DNA of 55,371 bases from Fidelibacterota bacterium (lineage in GTDB: Bacteria > Fidelibacterota > Marinisomatia > SCGC-AAA003-L08 > GCA-2689995): NCBI GenBank assembly GCA_002689995.1, contig NZIV01000030.1, positions 1 through 55,371 of the forward strand, in the 5' to 3' direction. The translations under genes and the position numbers were made by a program. Below are positions 8,271 through 17,326 of the stretch, in pieces; position 1 is the first letter of the stretch; every line of letters begins with the position of its first letter. A model generated the notes under the pieces. It saw nothing but the letters and a program-made list of their open reading frames with translations. It did no database searches and was not told the DNA's origin.

Positions 8271-9058
8271 TGTTAAAGCCAGAAGGCATTATATATAATA
8301 TGTCTAATGAGGATTATCACAATTCTATTGGATATTCTTCCTCTGCAATAAAGACAGTGTGCAAGCAATCGCTTGCTCACTACATGGCACAAAAACCTTT
8401 AGGCGATAGTCCAGCGTTTGCACTTGGTACTGGGGTACATGCAAGTTTATTAGAACCTAAACGTAATTTAGTAATTAAAGGACCAAAAACACGTGTATCT
8501 GCAGCTTATAAAAAATTATATAGAGAGAAAAAAATTGATCAAGTAGTACTTACGGAAGTAGAGTACCATGTACATAATAAAATGTGTAAATCTGCACTTG
8601 AAAATAAATATACTAGTGCTATATTAAAACATAAGGACAGGGTAACAGAAAGTAGTATATTTACCGTGGACTCAGCTACAGGATTAAACATTAAAACTAG
8701 ACCTGACTTATATATACCAAAAACAGGTTTTATATATGATATTAAAACTACCACAGACGCATCTCCAAAAGGATTTGCAAAACAAGTACAAAAGTATGCG
8801 TATCATATACAAGGTGCATTTTATATGCACACTTTATTAGAGGCTGGACTAAAGGCCACAACGTTTAATTTTATAGCTATAGAAAAGACTGCGCCATACG
8901 TAACTCACATGCATCGAATAGATCATGGTTTAATGGCTAAGTCTTTAAAAATAGTAAGAAAAACACTTGTTAAAATTGCAGAAGCAAACAAAACAGGTGT
9001 ATATGACACAGGATGGGGGGAAACCTCTCTATTAACATTAGGAGATGTAAATGTTTAA
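8270..9058 (+). CDS. PD-(D/E)XK exonuclease, RecE/Cas4-like
   Basis: This 262-residue protein has the nuclease core RPDLY followed by DIKTT (Asp, then D-x-K) at about 145-160, and a QGAFYMHTL helix like that in RecE-type exodeoxyribonucleases. The N-terminal NEDYHNS...YSSSAIKT stretch is typical of the phage exonuclease VIII/DUF3799 group. It probably resects DNA ends for recombination or degrades host DNA, working with the SSB-like protein encoded immediately before it (TAATG overlap) and the endonuclease I encoded just after. Confidence 0.82.
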   Translation: MLKPEGIIYNMSNEDYHNSIGYSSSAIKTVCKQSLAHYMAQKPLGDSPAFALGTGVHASLLEPKRNLVIKGPKTRVSAAYKKLYREKKIDQVVLTEVEYHVHNKMCKSALENKYTSAILKHKDRVTESSIFTVDSATGLNIKTRPDLYIPKTGFIYDIKTTTDASPKGFAKQVQKYAYHIQGAFYMHTLLEAGLKATTFNFIAIEKTAPYVTHMHRIDHGLMAKSLKIVRKTLVKIAEANKTGVYDTGWGETSLLTLGDVNV

Positions 9059-9281
9059 CTCAGATGAACTAAGTGCAATGGAAGATGAAATAAAAGAAAT
9101 GGAAGAGGCATTACAGCAAGCCAAGGCACAATATAAAGAAAAAAAATATAGTGCTTTGCGTGATGCAGTTAAGACAAGGAATGAAATGGATAAAGTTGTA
9201 CAAGAAGAATTAAAAAAATTAGGAGTTTCTTCTTGGACTAACAACAATCCAATACAGTTTCCATTCCAATTTAAATTCTAA
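9051..9281 (+). CDS. Small coiled-coil protein (76 aa)
   Basis: This frame overlaps the exonuclease end by eight bases. Residues 5-60 form one highly charged amphipathic helix rich in Glu and Lys, a likely coiled coil, and the tail is Phe/Gln-rich (PIQFPFQFKF). No family is recognised. Position suggests an accessory role in recombination, which is inference only. Confidence 0.65.
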   Translation: MFNSDELSAMEDEIKEMEEALQQAKAQYKEKKYSALRDAVKTRNEMDKVVQEELKKLGVSSWTNNNPIQFPFQFKF

Positions 9282-9283
9282 AC

Positions 9284-9736
9284 ATGGTATGGGTAGGGTT
9301 TAGAAAAGCCCGTACCTATGGGTATAGGAGTGGGTTAGAGGTCTCAATAGCAGATTATTTAAAAGGTTTAGGCGTTCCTGTAAAATATGAAACTATAAAA
9401 ATAGAATGGGAAGACTTATCTTATCGCACCTATACCCCTGACTTTGTGTTACCTAACGGTATCATAATAGAAACAAAAGGATTGTTTACTGCTCTCGATA
9501 GACGCAAGCATCTTGCGATAAAAAAACAACACAAAAACTTAGATATTAGATTTGTGTTTACTAATAGTAGACAAAAACTACGTAAAGGTGCTAAAAGTAG
9601 CTATGGCACGTGGTGTGATAGATATGACTTTGATTACTATGATAGGATCATACCTGAGTCATGGTTAAAAGAAAAGGGTAAAGACAAACATAAAAAGTTT
9701 ATTATATACCCACACCCAAAATTAAAAAGGAAGTAA
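9284..9736 (+). CDS. Endonuclease I, T7 gp3-like Holliday junction resolvase
   Basis: This 150-residue enzyme would resolve branched DNA and help degrade host DNA. The T7 endonuclease I catalytic set is intact at nearly the same positions: E19 in YRSGLEVSIADYL, D53 in YTPDF, and E63 and K65 in IIETKG. Length matches the family (149 residues in T7). It follows the exonuclease and coiled-coil genes in a tight operon and precedes packaging-independent early genes. Confidence 0.93.
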   Translation: MVWVGFRKARTYGYRSGLEVSIADYLKGLGVPVKYETIKIEWEDLSYRTYTPDFVLPNGIIIETKGLFTALDRRKHLAIKKQHKNLDIRFVFTNSRQKLRKGAKSSYGTWCDRYDFDYYDRIIPESWLKEKGKDKHKKFIIYPHPKLKRK

Positions 9737-9738
9737 GC

Positions 9739-10074
9739 ATGACAAACAAAATTGAAGACCTTAAAGATGAAGATTTTGCCATACGAATAAGGCCTTTTTT
9801 AAACAAAGAAGGTAATTGGGAAGGGGATGTTTCTATTGGATTAATTACATCATCTGAAAATCCATTACAAGATGAAGATTTTTCATACATAATACATCTA
9901 TGCAGTATGATGTCTGCAGTAGTCCCTGTATGCGAAGAAGATGAATACATTAGAAATAAACTGCACAAATATGTAATCTCTGAGATTGAAAGGGATGAAG
10001 AAGAGCCTCTATATTATACAGAAGGTAATTTAATTACTCTTAATAAAAATACTAAAACAAAAGGAAATGCTTAA
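9739..10074 (+). CDS. Acidic hypothetical phage protein (111 aa)
   Basis: This is an acidic soluble protein with a central hydrophobic core (YIIHLCSMMSAVVPV, about 54-68) and a Lys/Asn-rich tail. It resembles small proteins frequently found in marine phage replication operons, but no function is known. It starts two bases after endonuclease I, and its stop overlaps the next start. Confidence 0.7.
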   Translation: MTNKIEDLKDEDFAIRIRPFLNKEGNWEGDVSIGLITSSENPLQDEDFSYIIHLCSMMSAVVPVCEEDEYIRNKLHKYVISEIERDEEEPLYYTEGNLITLNKNTKTKGNA

Positions 10075-10361
10075 TGGCTAAATGGAAAGAGTTTGATATT
10101 GATCCAAATCCTCGTTTAGATGTAGTAACTAAACCTGAGCATTACAACCAAGCGGGTATTGAATGTATTGATGCAATGAAAGCTATGACTAAAGGTATCC
10201 CAAAATGCAGGGAAAATATTACAGCACATCAATCTTATTGCTGGCAGAATTGCTTTAAGTATCTTTGGCGTTGGCCTTATAAAAATGGCATTGAAGACCT
10301 AAAGAAAGCCCGATGGTATCTTGATCGGCTTATACAAGAGATACAAGAAGATGCAGGTTAG
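10074..10361 (+). CDS. DUF3310 family protein
   Basis: This 95-residue protein shows the DUF3310 pattern: PEHYNQAGIECIDAM, then NCFKYLWRW, then KNGIEDLKKARWYLDRLI. The family is widespread in phage replication and nucleotide-metabolism operons and has been linked to nucleotide kinase-like annotation, but its activity is not established. Here it sits directly before the ribonucleotide reductase, consistent with a nucleotide-related role. Confidence 0.88.
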   Translation: MAKWKEFDIDPNPRLDVVTKPEHYNQAGIECIDAMKAMTKGIPKCRENITAHQSYCWQNCFKYLWRWPYKNGIEDLKKARWYLDRLIQEIQEDAG

Positions 10362-10515
10362 AGTTATGATGATATTAGAAATAGATCCAGAAGATTATCC
10401 TGTGCCTGTGGATGAAAGTTTAGAAGATGAAATATACGACTTGATAAACGATACAATTTATGATACAGATGGTGTAAAGATAAGCAAAATAAAGGTGATA
10501 CAAGATGACAAGTAA
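10351..10515 (+). CDS. Small acidic protein (54 aa)
   Basis: The start at 10351 (MQVRVMMILEID) is chosen because earlier in-frame codons lie deep in the preceding gene; ATG at 10366 is an alternative. The protein is acidic and predicted mixed alpha/beta, with SLEDEIYDLINDTIYDTDG resembling a small ferredoxin-like fold found in many phage proteins. It overlaps the genes on both sides by about eleven bases. Function is unknown. Confidence 0.6.
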   Translation: MQVRVMMILEIDPEDYPVPVDESLEDEIYDLINDTIYDTDGVKISKIKVIQDDK

Positions 10516-12415
10516 TACTCAATTACCCACAGACTACCAAACATTTATTGCTACTTCACGTTATGCACGTTGGCTTGAGGATAAAGGACGCCGTGAAACT
10601 TGGCATGAAACAGTGTCTAGGTATATAGATAATATTATAACTCCTTGGGTTGGCAATGATACATCAATTTCTGATGAAATATATCATCATATAATTTCAT
10701 TACAGGTAATGCCTAGTATGAGGTCAATGATGACTGCAGGTAAAGCATCAACAAGAGATAATACTTGTATGTATAACTGTAGCTATTTAGCCGTAGATGA
10801 CCCTAAATCTTTCGATGAAGCTATGTTCATCCTTTTGTGTGGCACTGGTGTTGGATTTAGTGTTGAGAATAAGTTCGTTACTAAGCTCCCAGAAGTCCCA
10901 CAACTGTTCGATAGTGATACCACAGTTGTTATTAAGGACAGTAAAGAAGGTTGGGCTAAAGGTCTCAGACAAGTGTTAGCACTCCTATGGGCTGGAGAAA
11001 TTCCTAAGTGGGATGTTTCAAGAGTACGCCCTGCAGGTACAAGACTAAAGACATTTGGTGGTAGAGCATCTGGTCCTGCACCACTAGTTGATTTGTTTAT
11101 GTTTGCAGTAAACACATTCAAGTCAGCACAAGGACGTAAACTATCTTCTATAGAATGCCATGACATTATGTGTAAGATTGGTGAGGTAGTAGTAGTAGGC
11201 GGTGTTAGGCGCAGTGCTATGATTAGTTTATCTGATCTAACAGATGATAGAATGAGACATGCTAAGTCTGGTGCTTGGTGGGAAAATAATACACAACGAG
11301 CACTAGCTAATAACTCTGTTGCTTATACTGAGAAACCAGACATGATGTCTTTCATGCGTGAGTGGACAGCATTAGTAGAGAGTGGGAGTGGTGAACGTGG
11401 CATATTTAATCGACAGGCTTCTATTAATCAGGCGTCTAAAAATGGTAGACGTAATATTAACTTTGATTTTGGGACCAACCCATGTTCGGAAATTATCTTA
11501 CGCCCGAATCAATTCTGCAATTTGTCTGAAGTTGTTGTCCGTGAAACAGACAATATTGAGGATGTCGGAAGAAAAGTCCGTATTGCAACTATACTTGGAA
11601 CAATACAATCTACCTACACCCACTTCCCATACTTGCGAAATATGTGGAAGTATAATACAAAAGAAGAACGTTTGCTTGGTGTGTCACTCACAGGTATAAT
11701 GGATAATCCTTTAATGACTACAAAGAATAAAGGTTTAAAAGAAACATTGGAGTATTTAAAAAATGTTGCAATTAATACTAATGCTGAGTGGTCTGATCGT
11801 TTGGGTATCCCTGTTTCTACTGCTATCACATGTTGTAAACCCAGTGGCACGGTATCACAATTGGTTAACTCTAGCTCTGGCATACATGCAAGGCATAGTC
11901 CTTATTATATTAGGACTGTACGAGGTGACAATAAGGATTCTCTAACACAGTTTATGATTGATCAAGGAATACCTTATGAAGCAGATGTAATGAAACCTAA
12001 TGATACTACTGTATTTAGTTTTCCTATGAAGTCTCCTGATAACGCAATATGTACCGCAGATGTTACTGCCATAGAACAACTAGAGACTTGGCTAATGTAT
12101 CAAAGGTATTGGTGTGAACATAAACCTAGTGTAACAATTAATGTTAGATCAGATGAATGGATGGAAGTAGGTGCCTTTGTTTATAAGCACTTTGATGAAA
12201 TGTCTGGTGTTTCTTTCTTACCATTCAATGAACATACATATCAACAGGCTCCATATCAAGAGTGTACAGCAGATGAGTTTATGGATATGATAGATAAAGC
12301 TCCATTAAATATTGATTGGAGTAAGTTGTCTTCTTATGAAGTAGAAGATAATACATCAGGTATGCAATCATTTGCTTGTACTGGAGATGTTTGTGAAGTA
12401 GTAGACATAACTTAA
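10505..12415 (+). CDS. Class II (B12-dependent) ribonucleoside-triphosphate reductase
   Basis: This 636-residue monomeric enzyme reduces ribonucleotides to deoxyribonucleotides using adenosylcobalamin. The redox pair is C92 (NCSY) and C338 (FCNL), the radical Cys is C327 in NPCSEI with E329, and the C-terminal shuttle pair is C625/C630 in ACTGDVC (a C-x4-C spacing like the Lactobacillus enzyme). CCKPSGTVSQLVN is also diagnostic. It is about 100 residues shorter than the Lactobacillus leichmannii enzyme. Use of class II implies a host that makes or imports cobalamin. With ThyX and MazG it forms the phage nucleotide-supply set. Confidence 0.95.
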   Translation: MTSNTQLPTDYQTFIATSRYARWLEDKGRRETWHETVSRYIDNIITPWVGNDTSISDEIYHHIISLQVMPSMRSMMTAGKASTRDNTCMYNCSYLAVDDPKSFDEAMFILLCGTGVGFSVENKFVTKLPEVPQLFDSDTTVVIKDSKEGWAKGLRQVLALLWAGEIPKWDVSRVRPAGTRLKTFGGRASGPAPLVDLFMFAVNTFKSAQGRKLSSIECHDIMCKIGEVVVVGGVRRSAMISLSDLTDDRMRHAKSGAWWENNTQRALANNSVAYTEKPDMMSFMREWTALVESGSGERGIFNRQASINQASKNGRRNINFDFGTNPCSEIILRPNQFCNLSEVVVRETDNIEDVGRKVRIATILGTIQSTYTHFPYLRNMWKYNTKEERLLGVSLTGIMDNPLMTTKNKGLKETLEYLKNVAINTNAEWSDRLGIPVSTAITCCKPSGTVSQLVNSSSGIHARHSPYYIRTVRGDNKDSLTQFMIDQGIPYEADVMKPNDTTVFSFPMKSPDNAICTADVTAIEQLETWLMYQRYWCEHKPSVTINVRSDEWMEVGAFVYKHFDEMSGVSFLPFNEHTYQQAPYQECTADEFMDMIDKAPLNIDWSKLSSYEVEDNTSGMQSFACTGDVCEVVDIT

Positions 12416-12430
12416 TGAAAGGAACTTACT

Positions 12431-12628
12431 ATGTATATAGTTTTATTACTGCTTAATTACGGAAGTGCAGTAGAAATAAAATCAGACCTAAGAATATTTA
12501 ACACTAGACAAGAGTGTGAGGCTGTGTTACAAATACACTTGGAAACACTAAGACTAACAGCACCTACTCCTTATGCAGAAGCTAGTGGTAAGTGTGTAAA
12601 CATGGAAGAAGACTCAGTAGGAGTATAA
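12431..12628 (+). CDS. Small protein with hydrophobic N-terminus (65 aa)
   Basis: AAAGGAACTTACT lies just before the ATG. The first nine residues are hydrophobic (MYIVLLLLN), too short for a clear signal peptide, and two Cys residues follow at about 29 and 55, which could form a disulfide if exported. The middle (TRQECEAVLQIHLETL) is helical. No family is recognised. Confidence 0.65.
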   Translation: MYIVLLLLNYGSAVEIKSDLRIFNTRQECEAVLQIHLETLRLTAPTPYAEASGKCVNMEEDSVGV

Positions 12629-12629
12629 A

Positions 12630-13079
12630 ATGAAGCCTTATAGAAAGCCTTTCTCACATAACTTATACGGTAAGTATGATGGAATAGCAAAAGAAACGTT
12701 AATTAAACTTCTAGAAGCAAAAGGACATGTAGTTATAAACAGTAAAGAATCTTACACTGCTGATTTAGTTACACAAAAAGACGGTAAAACATACTTTAAT
12801 GAAGCAGAAGTAAAAGTATCGTGGAAGGGAGATTGGCCTACTCACTGGAAAGAAATACGTATACCAGAACGTAAAAAGAAGTTACTAAGTAAGTATACAA
12901 GTAATTTAACTTTTTACATTTTTAGGGAAGACCTTAAACAAGTATGGTGTATTGACAGTAAACAACTTAAAGAAGATACCTTAAAAGAGGCAAAAGGCAG
13001 AAATATAATGAAAGGTGAACAATTTTATCATGTTCCATATGTAGACGCCAAGCTAATTAATATAAAGGAAACTGCATGA
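12630..13079 (+). CDS. Putative PD-(D/E)XK nuclease-like protein
   Basis: This 149-residue protein has a restriction-enzyme-like core: a helix with ETLIKLLEAKGH, then ADLV (Asp), then NEAEVKVSW, giving the D...E-x-K pattern at about 45-72, followed by WKEIRIPERKKK. Such proteins recur in marine podovirus early regions with no proven role. A DNA nuclease acting on host or recombining DNA is inferred from the fold signature only. It overlaps the following gene by four bases. Confidence 0.6.
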   Translation: MKPYRKPFSHNLYGKYDGIAKETLIKLLEAKGHVVINSKESYTADLVTQKDGKTYFNEAEVKVSWKGDWPTHWKEIRIPERKKKLLSKYTSNLTFYIFREDLKQVWCIDSKQLKEDTLKEAKGRNIMKGEQFYHVPYVDAKLINIKETA

Positions 13080-13327
13080 CTACTATCATACCAACAAGAC
13101 AAGACAGAGGTTTAGGTAAGTATGACGCTCCCCTTAAAGTTCAGTGTCAACAAGGTTACTCTTCTTTTTATAGAGGTCGTTTAAATAATCCTTTTAACGT
13201 TAATACTATGCAGTTTCGTGAGTGGAATCGTGGCTTTAATAAAGCATATTACGAAAACTTAAAGAGAGTAAAACGAAATGAACAGCTTAGAAAAAGACGC
13301 AAAAAACTTTATGCAGGGGAAGTATAG
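13076..13327 (+). CDS. Small basic protein, possible Rmf/CrpP-like
   Basis: This 83-residue protein is strongly basic at its C-terminus (LRKRRKKLY). The central pattern YRGRLNNPF...REWNRGFNKAYY resembles the G-x-NPF...W-x-x-G-x-x-x-A pattern of ribosome modulation factor/CrpP-like small proteins, several of which occur in phages. The match is by eye and weak. It lies just before MazG, and its 3' end carries the MazG ribosome binding site. Confidence 0.5.
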   Translation: MTTIIPTRQDRGLGKYDAPLKVQCQQGYSSFYRGRLNNPFNVNTMQFREWNRGFNKAYYENLKRVKRNEQLRKRRKKLYAGEV

Positions 13328-13328
13328 C

Positions 13329-13652
13329 ATGTCTGACTTTAATTCGTACCAAAGATCAGCAGCAACCACAGCTATCTATACAGACAAGGTTGTGTATCCT
13401 GCACTGGGCCTAGTAGGTGAGGCAGGTGAGGTAGCCAACAAAGTTAAGAAGGTCTTACGTGATAAGGATGGGGTCTTTACATCTGAGGATAGGGACGCTA
13501 TAGCCAAGGAGATTGGTGATGTACTGTGGTACTGTGCCGCACTAGCCACTGATCTTGAATTAACATTAGGTTATATAGCTAGTCAGAATGAGTTGAAGTT
13601 ATCTAAGCGTAAAGCTAATGGTACTATTGGTGGTAGTGGTGACAATAGGTAA
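13329..13652 (+). CDS. MazG-like nucleotide pyrophosphohydrolase
   Basis: This 107-residue enzyme hydrolyses nucleoside triphosphates or (p)ppGpp-type alarmones. The MazG metal-binding motif is GEAGEVANKVKK followed by KEIGDVLWY. The start at 13329 (MSDFNSYQ) is preferred over an upstream ATG at 13278 because AGGGGA lies eight bases before it. In marine phages MazG is thought to adjust host nucleotide or stringent signalling. It is the last gene of the early operon, directly followed by a hairpin terminator. Confidence 0.9.
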   Translation: MSDFNSYQRSAATTAIYTDKVVYPALGLVGEAGEVANKVKKVLRDKDGVFTSEDRDAIAKEIGDVLWYCAALATDLELTLGYIASQNELKLSKRKANGTIGGSGDNR

Positions 13653-13680
13653 AAGAAAAAGAGGGGCAATTAAGCCCCTC
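13651..13680 (-). terminator. Rho-independent terminator between converging operons
   Basis: A perfect 7-bp GC stem (GAGGGGC / GCCCCTC, loop of six) is at 13661-13680. Read on the minus strand the stem is followed by TTTTTCTTTT, a typical U tract, so it terminates late transcription after the last virion gene. Read on the plus strand it is followed only by a weak run (ACTCTTT), yet may still slow early transcripts. Confidence 0.85.
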
Positions 13681-13685
13681 ACTCT

Positions 13686-16600
13686 TTAGAATATAGTATC
13701 GCCAGTACTTAGTGCTTCATCTAGGGCTTTTAATATTAACAAGTGAGCGCCATTTGTTCTGTCAAAAGGTGTTCTATCTTTTTCATTTAGTTTATCTTGC
13801 CCAATATCATAAGCCTGTTTTGCCCTTATTCTTCTGTCTTTTGGTATTTTATTATATTCATCAGTTGCTAATTCGTTAAAAGATACTCCTTCTTTAGCAG
13901 CTTCTTTTGTGAGTTTTTTAATATCGTTTGTAAACCCTTTAATTATAGGACGTATTTGTTTATTTACAAAAGCGTCTATAGACTCACCTGATTTGTACTC
14001 AGGTGACATTTCCATATATTTTTTACGCAGACCAACCTCTATATTTTTAACTGCACCTACTACTTGATTTAAATTTTTACGCATTAATTTATTTTGTGCA
14101 TTTCTAACTTTTTTAACAGGTTCTTGACTACCTAATTCCCAATCATTAAAACCTTTACGGATTAAATACTCTGCATTTTCAGAGTTTCCTGTAAATCTAG
14201 TAATACCAAATAGCCCACTCCCTATTGCTCCTACTCTAGTTCTACCACTGTCTACATCAAACAAACCTTCACGTAACGGCATATCTCCAATGGCACTAGG
14301 ATTAAATATATTTCCATAGCGTTGATCAAAAGATCGTTCTACATTAGATGTAAAAGACTCGCCAAAATCTTTTAATATATAGTCTCCTGATCTATCTTCA
14401 TAAGTCATAGGTCTGTTTCCAGAGATACGTTGTGCCTCTATAACTTGTGCTAGAGGCACACCCCAAGACGCCAGATAGTTACCCATGGTAGCACCTAATA
14501 GTTTACCTGCCTGTTCTTCACCTTTTAAATCACCAGCATTACTAATCATGTCTCCTATTTCATCAATAAATACATTACTTGCACCTGTACGCATAGATGC
14601 ACCACCAAAAGTTTCTAACATTTCATCTGCTGTAAAACCTTTCCAGTTATTTAATGTACCTTTCATTACTTGATTAATAGCTTCACCTATCCATAAGGTT
14701 TGTCTCAATGGAAACTGTGGTGTAACGTCCATTACTGTACCATCACCTGTATTAACTTGTTCGTAAGAGGCTGGCTCTTGACCACTGGTTCTGTACTGAT
14801 AGGCAGCATAGATAGCCATAGCACCTGTCATGTTTCTAGTAATATTCTGTCTGTCTTTAGCGTCTAGTGGGCCACGTTTACCCATTATACGTTTTAATAC
14901 TGGATTAGCTGCACCAGCAGAATATTGTCCCATTAACTCTAGTGAGTTAAACATAAATCTTGGAAATTCTATTACAGTAGTTAAGCCGTTACGAGTAATA
15001 AAATCTGATGCAGATTTAAACATAGGTACATCTGGTGCTTTAGCATATGTAACATCTAATGCTCTACGTATAGATTGCTCAATTAAATCTTCAAACTTTG
15101 CCTTGCCTTTAGGACGTACACTACTACTGTTAGCCATAAGGTCACGTAGCTTACCATCTTTAAGAGCCTCAAGAAAATCTATACCGTATTCTCTTTGTAC
15201 AAGACGTTCCATTTCACCCATAAAAGCACCCCTACGTACAAGATATTCTTGTATTCTGTTGGGAGTGTTGGCAAATGTTACTACATCTTCTACTTTACTT
15301 AATACTGTATCTAATGCACCACCTTCACCACGACCTGTAACTTTTTGATATTCATTAACATTGTCAAATAGATTAGTGTATTGTTTTGCAAACTCTGGCC
15401 TATCTAAAATATGCTCTGTTAGTTCTTTAGCTAGTACAGGATTACGATACATATACTTTAGGTGTGACAAGGAACCTTTCCAACCACCTCTAAGGTCTAG
15501 TAATGCTTTACCGCCAGCAATAACACCATCATTCTGCAAAGCATAGATAGTATTATCCATAATGTTTTCAAAGGCTTCCATAGGCGCACGTATAGCTGCA
15601 GATTGCAGGTTACGGGCAGCAGTCTTAATCATACTGACCATACCACCACGCCTAATGTTTTCTAAGCGTCTAAATGTACGCATGAAACCCTTCTGTCTTT
15701 TTTCTAATGCTTTGTTTTTAGTTGCATTTACATTATCTAAATGTCCTGCACGTTTAATTTGAGATAGTTTGTTAAGAATTTTACCAGCGTCTGACCCACC
15801 ACTTACTACAGTCATTACATATTCATCAAATGTCAAGCCATACTTTGCTAAACTATCAGCTAGTTCTTGGTTAGCATCAATGTCTTTACCAACAGTAAGT
15901 TCAAACAAATTGTCAATAACTGTTTTGTCATTACTCCAACTATTAGGATTGTTTATTTTAAAATCTTTAGCTATAGATACAATAGCATTAAATTTTTCAG
16001 CCTTTAGGATAGGACTCATTAACGCATCTGCATCTTCTCCTACATCTAGGAATGCTTCTGCGTCAGTAAATATCCTATCTGCATCTTTTCCTTGTGCTAT
16101 TAAATCTGCCTCACTAGCAGACCTACTAGCCTGTAGGTTCATTACATCTGTTGCTGTATCTCTACCAGCGTCCCTTGCTTTTTGTTGATTGATGGATAGC
16201 TTGCCCGTTTCAGGGTCTACGTCTGTTACATTTACTTCATTAGCCTCTTCAAATTCTCGTAAGAATTGTTGTCCAATTTCTTTACCTTCACCAGTATTAG
16301 CAGATACTCTTGCAGCTTCTACTGTCTCTTTTGTAGAAGATGTATCGGCTGCAACAATTTTATCCATAACTTTTTTTCTGGATTTTCCAGCAACCTTTGT
16401 GCCTACCTTAACTACACCAAAAGCAGGTGCTAATGACAGTGCAGCAGCACCTACTTGTAAACTGGCTACACCATAATCACCGTTCTTTATACTCTCTCCT
16501 GCATCTTTAAATAAAATAGGTACATCTACTATACCAGTTACAGGATTAAGAAATTCATCTGCAGTAACAATAGTATTTATTTGTGATATGGATAGCCCAC

Positions 16601-17324
16601 TATTTAATAGTTGATCAGTAAGTCCACTAGTTACAAAATTTTCACTAGTTAATAATTCAATTAACCGTTCTTTCTTTTTATTTACTTTTTCTACTGCACG
16701 TGCGCTTTCTTGTTCTGCATACACTTCTGCAGTTTCACTTAATGATCCTACCTCTATTCCTCTAGCTTTAAGTTCATCTTCCATAGCTTGTTCCATTTGT
16801 TCTGGAACAACGCCTTGTCTACGTAAATCTTGCTCAATGCCCCTACGTATATCTGCAAACTCTGCTTTTCTTCTTACGCCTGTTCTAGTAGATTTACCTG
16901 ATGCATCATACTCTTTTGCTTTAGTAGCTTTAAACTCTGTATCATACATAGAGTTTACTTTTTCTACTACATCTGCACTTAATTCTTGTCTTGCTAAATT
17001 GTCTGCTTCAAAAGTTACCTCGTCTGTAGGCGCACGATCATCTGTAATAAGTTTTTCATTACCTACAACATTAACATTAGGACCAGTACCATAAGTAGGA
17101 TCAAATTTTTCACCAAAAGAAAATCTACCTTTAGAATTATTTACAGGTTGAGGTTTATTTTTTTGTGTTATTTCACCAGTAAACTTTTCACCAAAAGAAA
17201 ATCTACCTATAGAATTATCTATGGGTTTAGTTTTAGTTTCTTTTGTATTAATGGGACTGTTACTAAGTTTATTTTTTTGTGTTATTTCACCAGTAAACTT
17301 TTCACCAAAAGAAAATCTGTCCAT
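13686..17324 (-). CDS. Large internal virion (ejection) protein
   Basis: At 1212 residues and last in the late operon, this is a probable internal core or DNA-ejection protein, by position comparable to T7 gp15/gp16. The N-terminus carries three copies of RFSFGEKF, two of them followed by TGEITQKN. Long charged helical stretches follow (about 100-230), then two hydrophobic Ala/Gly-rich stretches (for example about 280-300, SLQVGAAALSLAPAFGVV). No peptidoglycan hydrolase motif was seen. The assignment rests on size, helix content and gene order. Confidence 0.65.
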   Translation of the reverse strand: MDRFSFGEKFTGEITQKNKLSNSPINTKETKTKPIDNSIGRFSFGEKFTGEITQKNKPQPVNNSKGRFSFGEKFDPTYGTGPNVNVVGNEKLITDDRAPTDEVTFEADNLARQELSADVVEKVNSMYDTEFKATKAKEYDASGKSTRTGVRRKAEFADIRRGIEQDLRRQGVVPEQMEQAMEDELKARGIEVGSLSETAEVYAEQESARAVEKVNKKKERLIELLTSENFVTSGLTDQLLNSGLSISQINTIVTADEFLNPVTGIVDVPILFKDAGESIKNGDYGVASLQVGAAALSLAPAFGVVKVGTKVAGKSRKKVMDKIVAADTSSTKETVEAARVSANTGEGKEIGQQFLREFEEANEVNVTDVDPETGKLSINQQKARDAGRDTATDVMNLQASRSASEADLIAQGKDADRIFTDAEAFLDVGEDADALMSPILKAEKFNAIVSIAKDFKINNPNSWSNDKTVIDNLFELTVGKDIDANQELADSLAKYGLTFDEYVMTVVSGGSDAGKILNKLSQIKRAGHLDNVNATKNKALEKRQKGFMRTFRRLENIRRGGMVSMIKTAARNLQSAAIRAPMEAFENIMDNTIYALQNDGVIAGGKALLDLRGGWKGSLSHLKYMYRNPVLAKELTEHILDRPEFAKQYTNLFDNVNEYQKVTGRGEGGALDTVLSKVEDVVTFANTPNRIQEYLVRRGAFMGEMERLVQREYGIDFLEALKDGKLRDLMANSSSVRPKGKAKFEDLIEQSIRRALDVTYAKAPDVPMFKSASDFITRNGLTTVIEFPRFMFNSLELMGQYSAGAANPVLKRIMGKRGPLDAKDRQNITRNMTGAMAIYAAYQYRTSGQEPASYEQVNTGDGTVMDVTPQFPLRQTLWIGEAINQVMKGTLNNWKGFTADEMLETFGGASMRTGASNVFIDEIGDMISNAGDLKGEEQAGKLLGATMGNYLASWGVPLAQVIEAQRISGNRPMTYEDRSGDYILKDFGESFTSNVERSFDQRYGNIFNPSAIGDMPLREGLFDVDSGRTRVGAIGSGLFGITRFTGNSENAEYLIRKGFNDWELGSQEPVKKVRNAQNKLMRKNLNQVVGAVKNIEVGLRKKYMEMSPEYKSGESIDAFVNKQIRPIIKGFTNDIKKLTKEAAKEGVSFNELATDEYNKIPKDRRIRAKQAYDIGQDKLNEKDRTPFDRTNGAHLLILKALDEALSTGDTIF
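17153..17318 (-). repeat. 52-bp direct repeat encoding RFSFGEKFTGEITQKNK
   Basis: Two identical 52-bp copies (17153-17204 and 17267-17318) lie 114 bp, or 38 codons, apart at the 5' end of the large virion gene. A third, partial copy of the RFSFGEKF part lies near 17109-17130. The reading frame is kept, so the repeat is a duplicated protein motif, possibly a binding peptide for another virion component. Confidence 0.85.
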
Positions 17325-17326
17325 TA

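Noticed and set aside
10783-11166. Long frames on both strands inside the ribonucleotide reductase gene
   Set aside because: They are shadows of a gene with all catalytic residues in its own frame.
14830-16476. Plus-strand frames opposite the large late virion gene
   Set aside because: Their Ser/Leu-rich composition is the usual complement of the real minus-strand gene; no ribosome sites support them.
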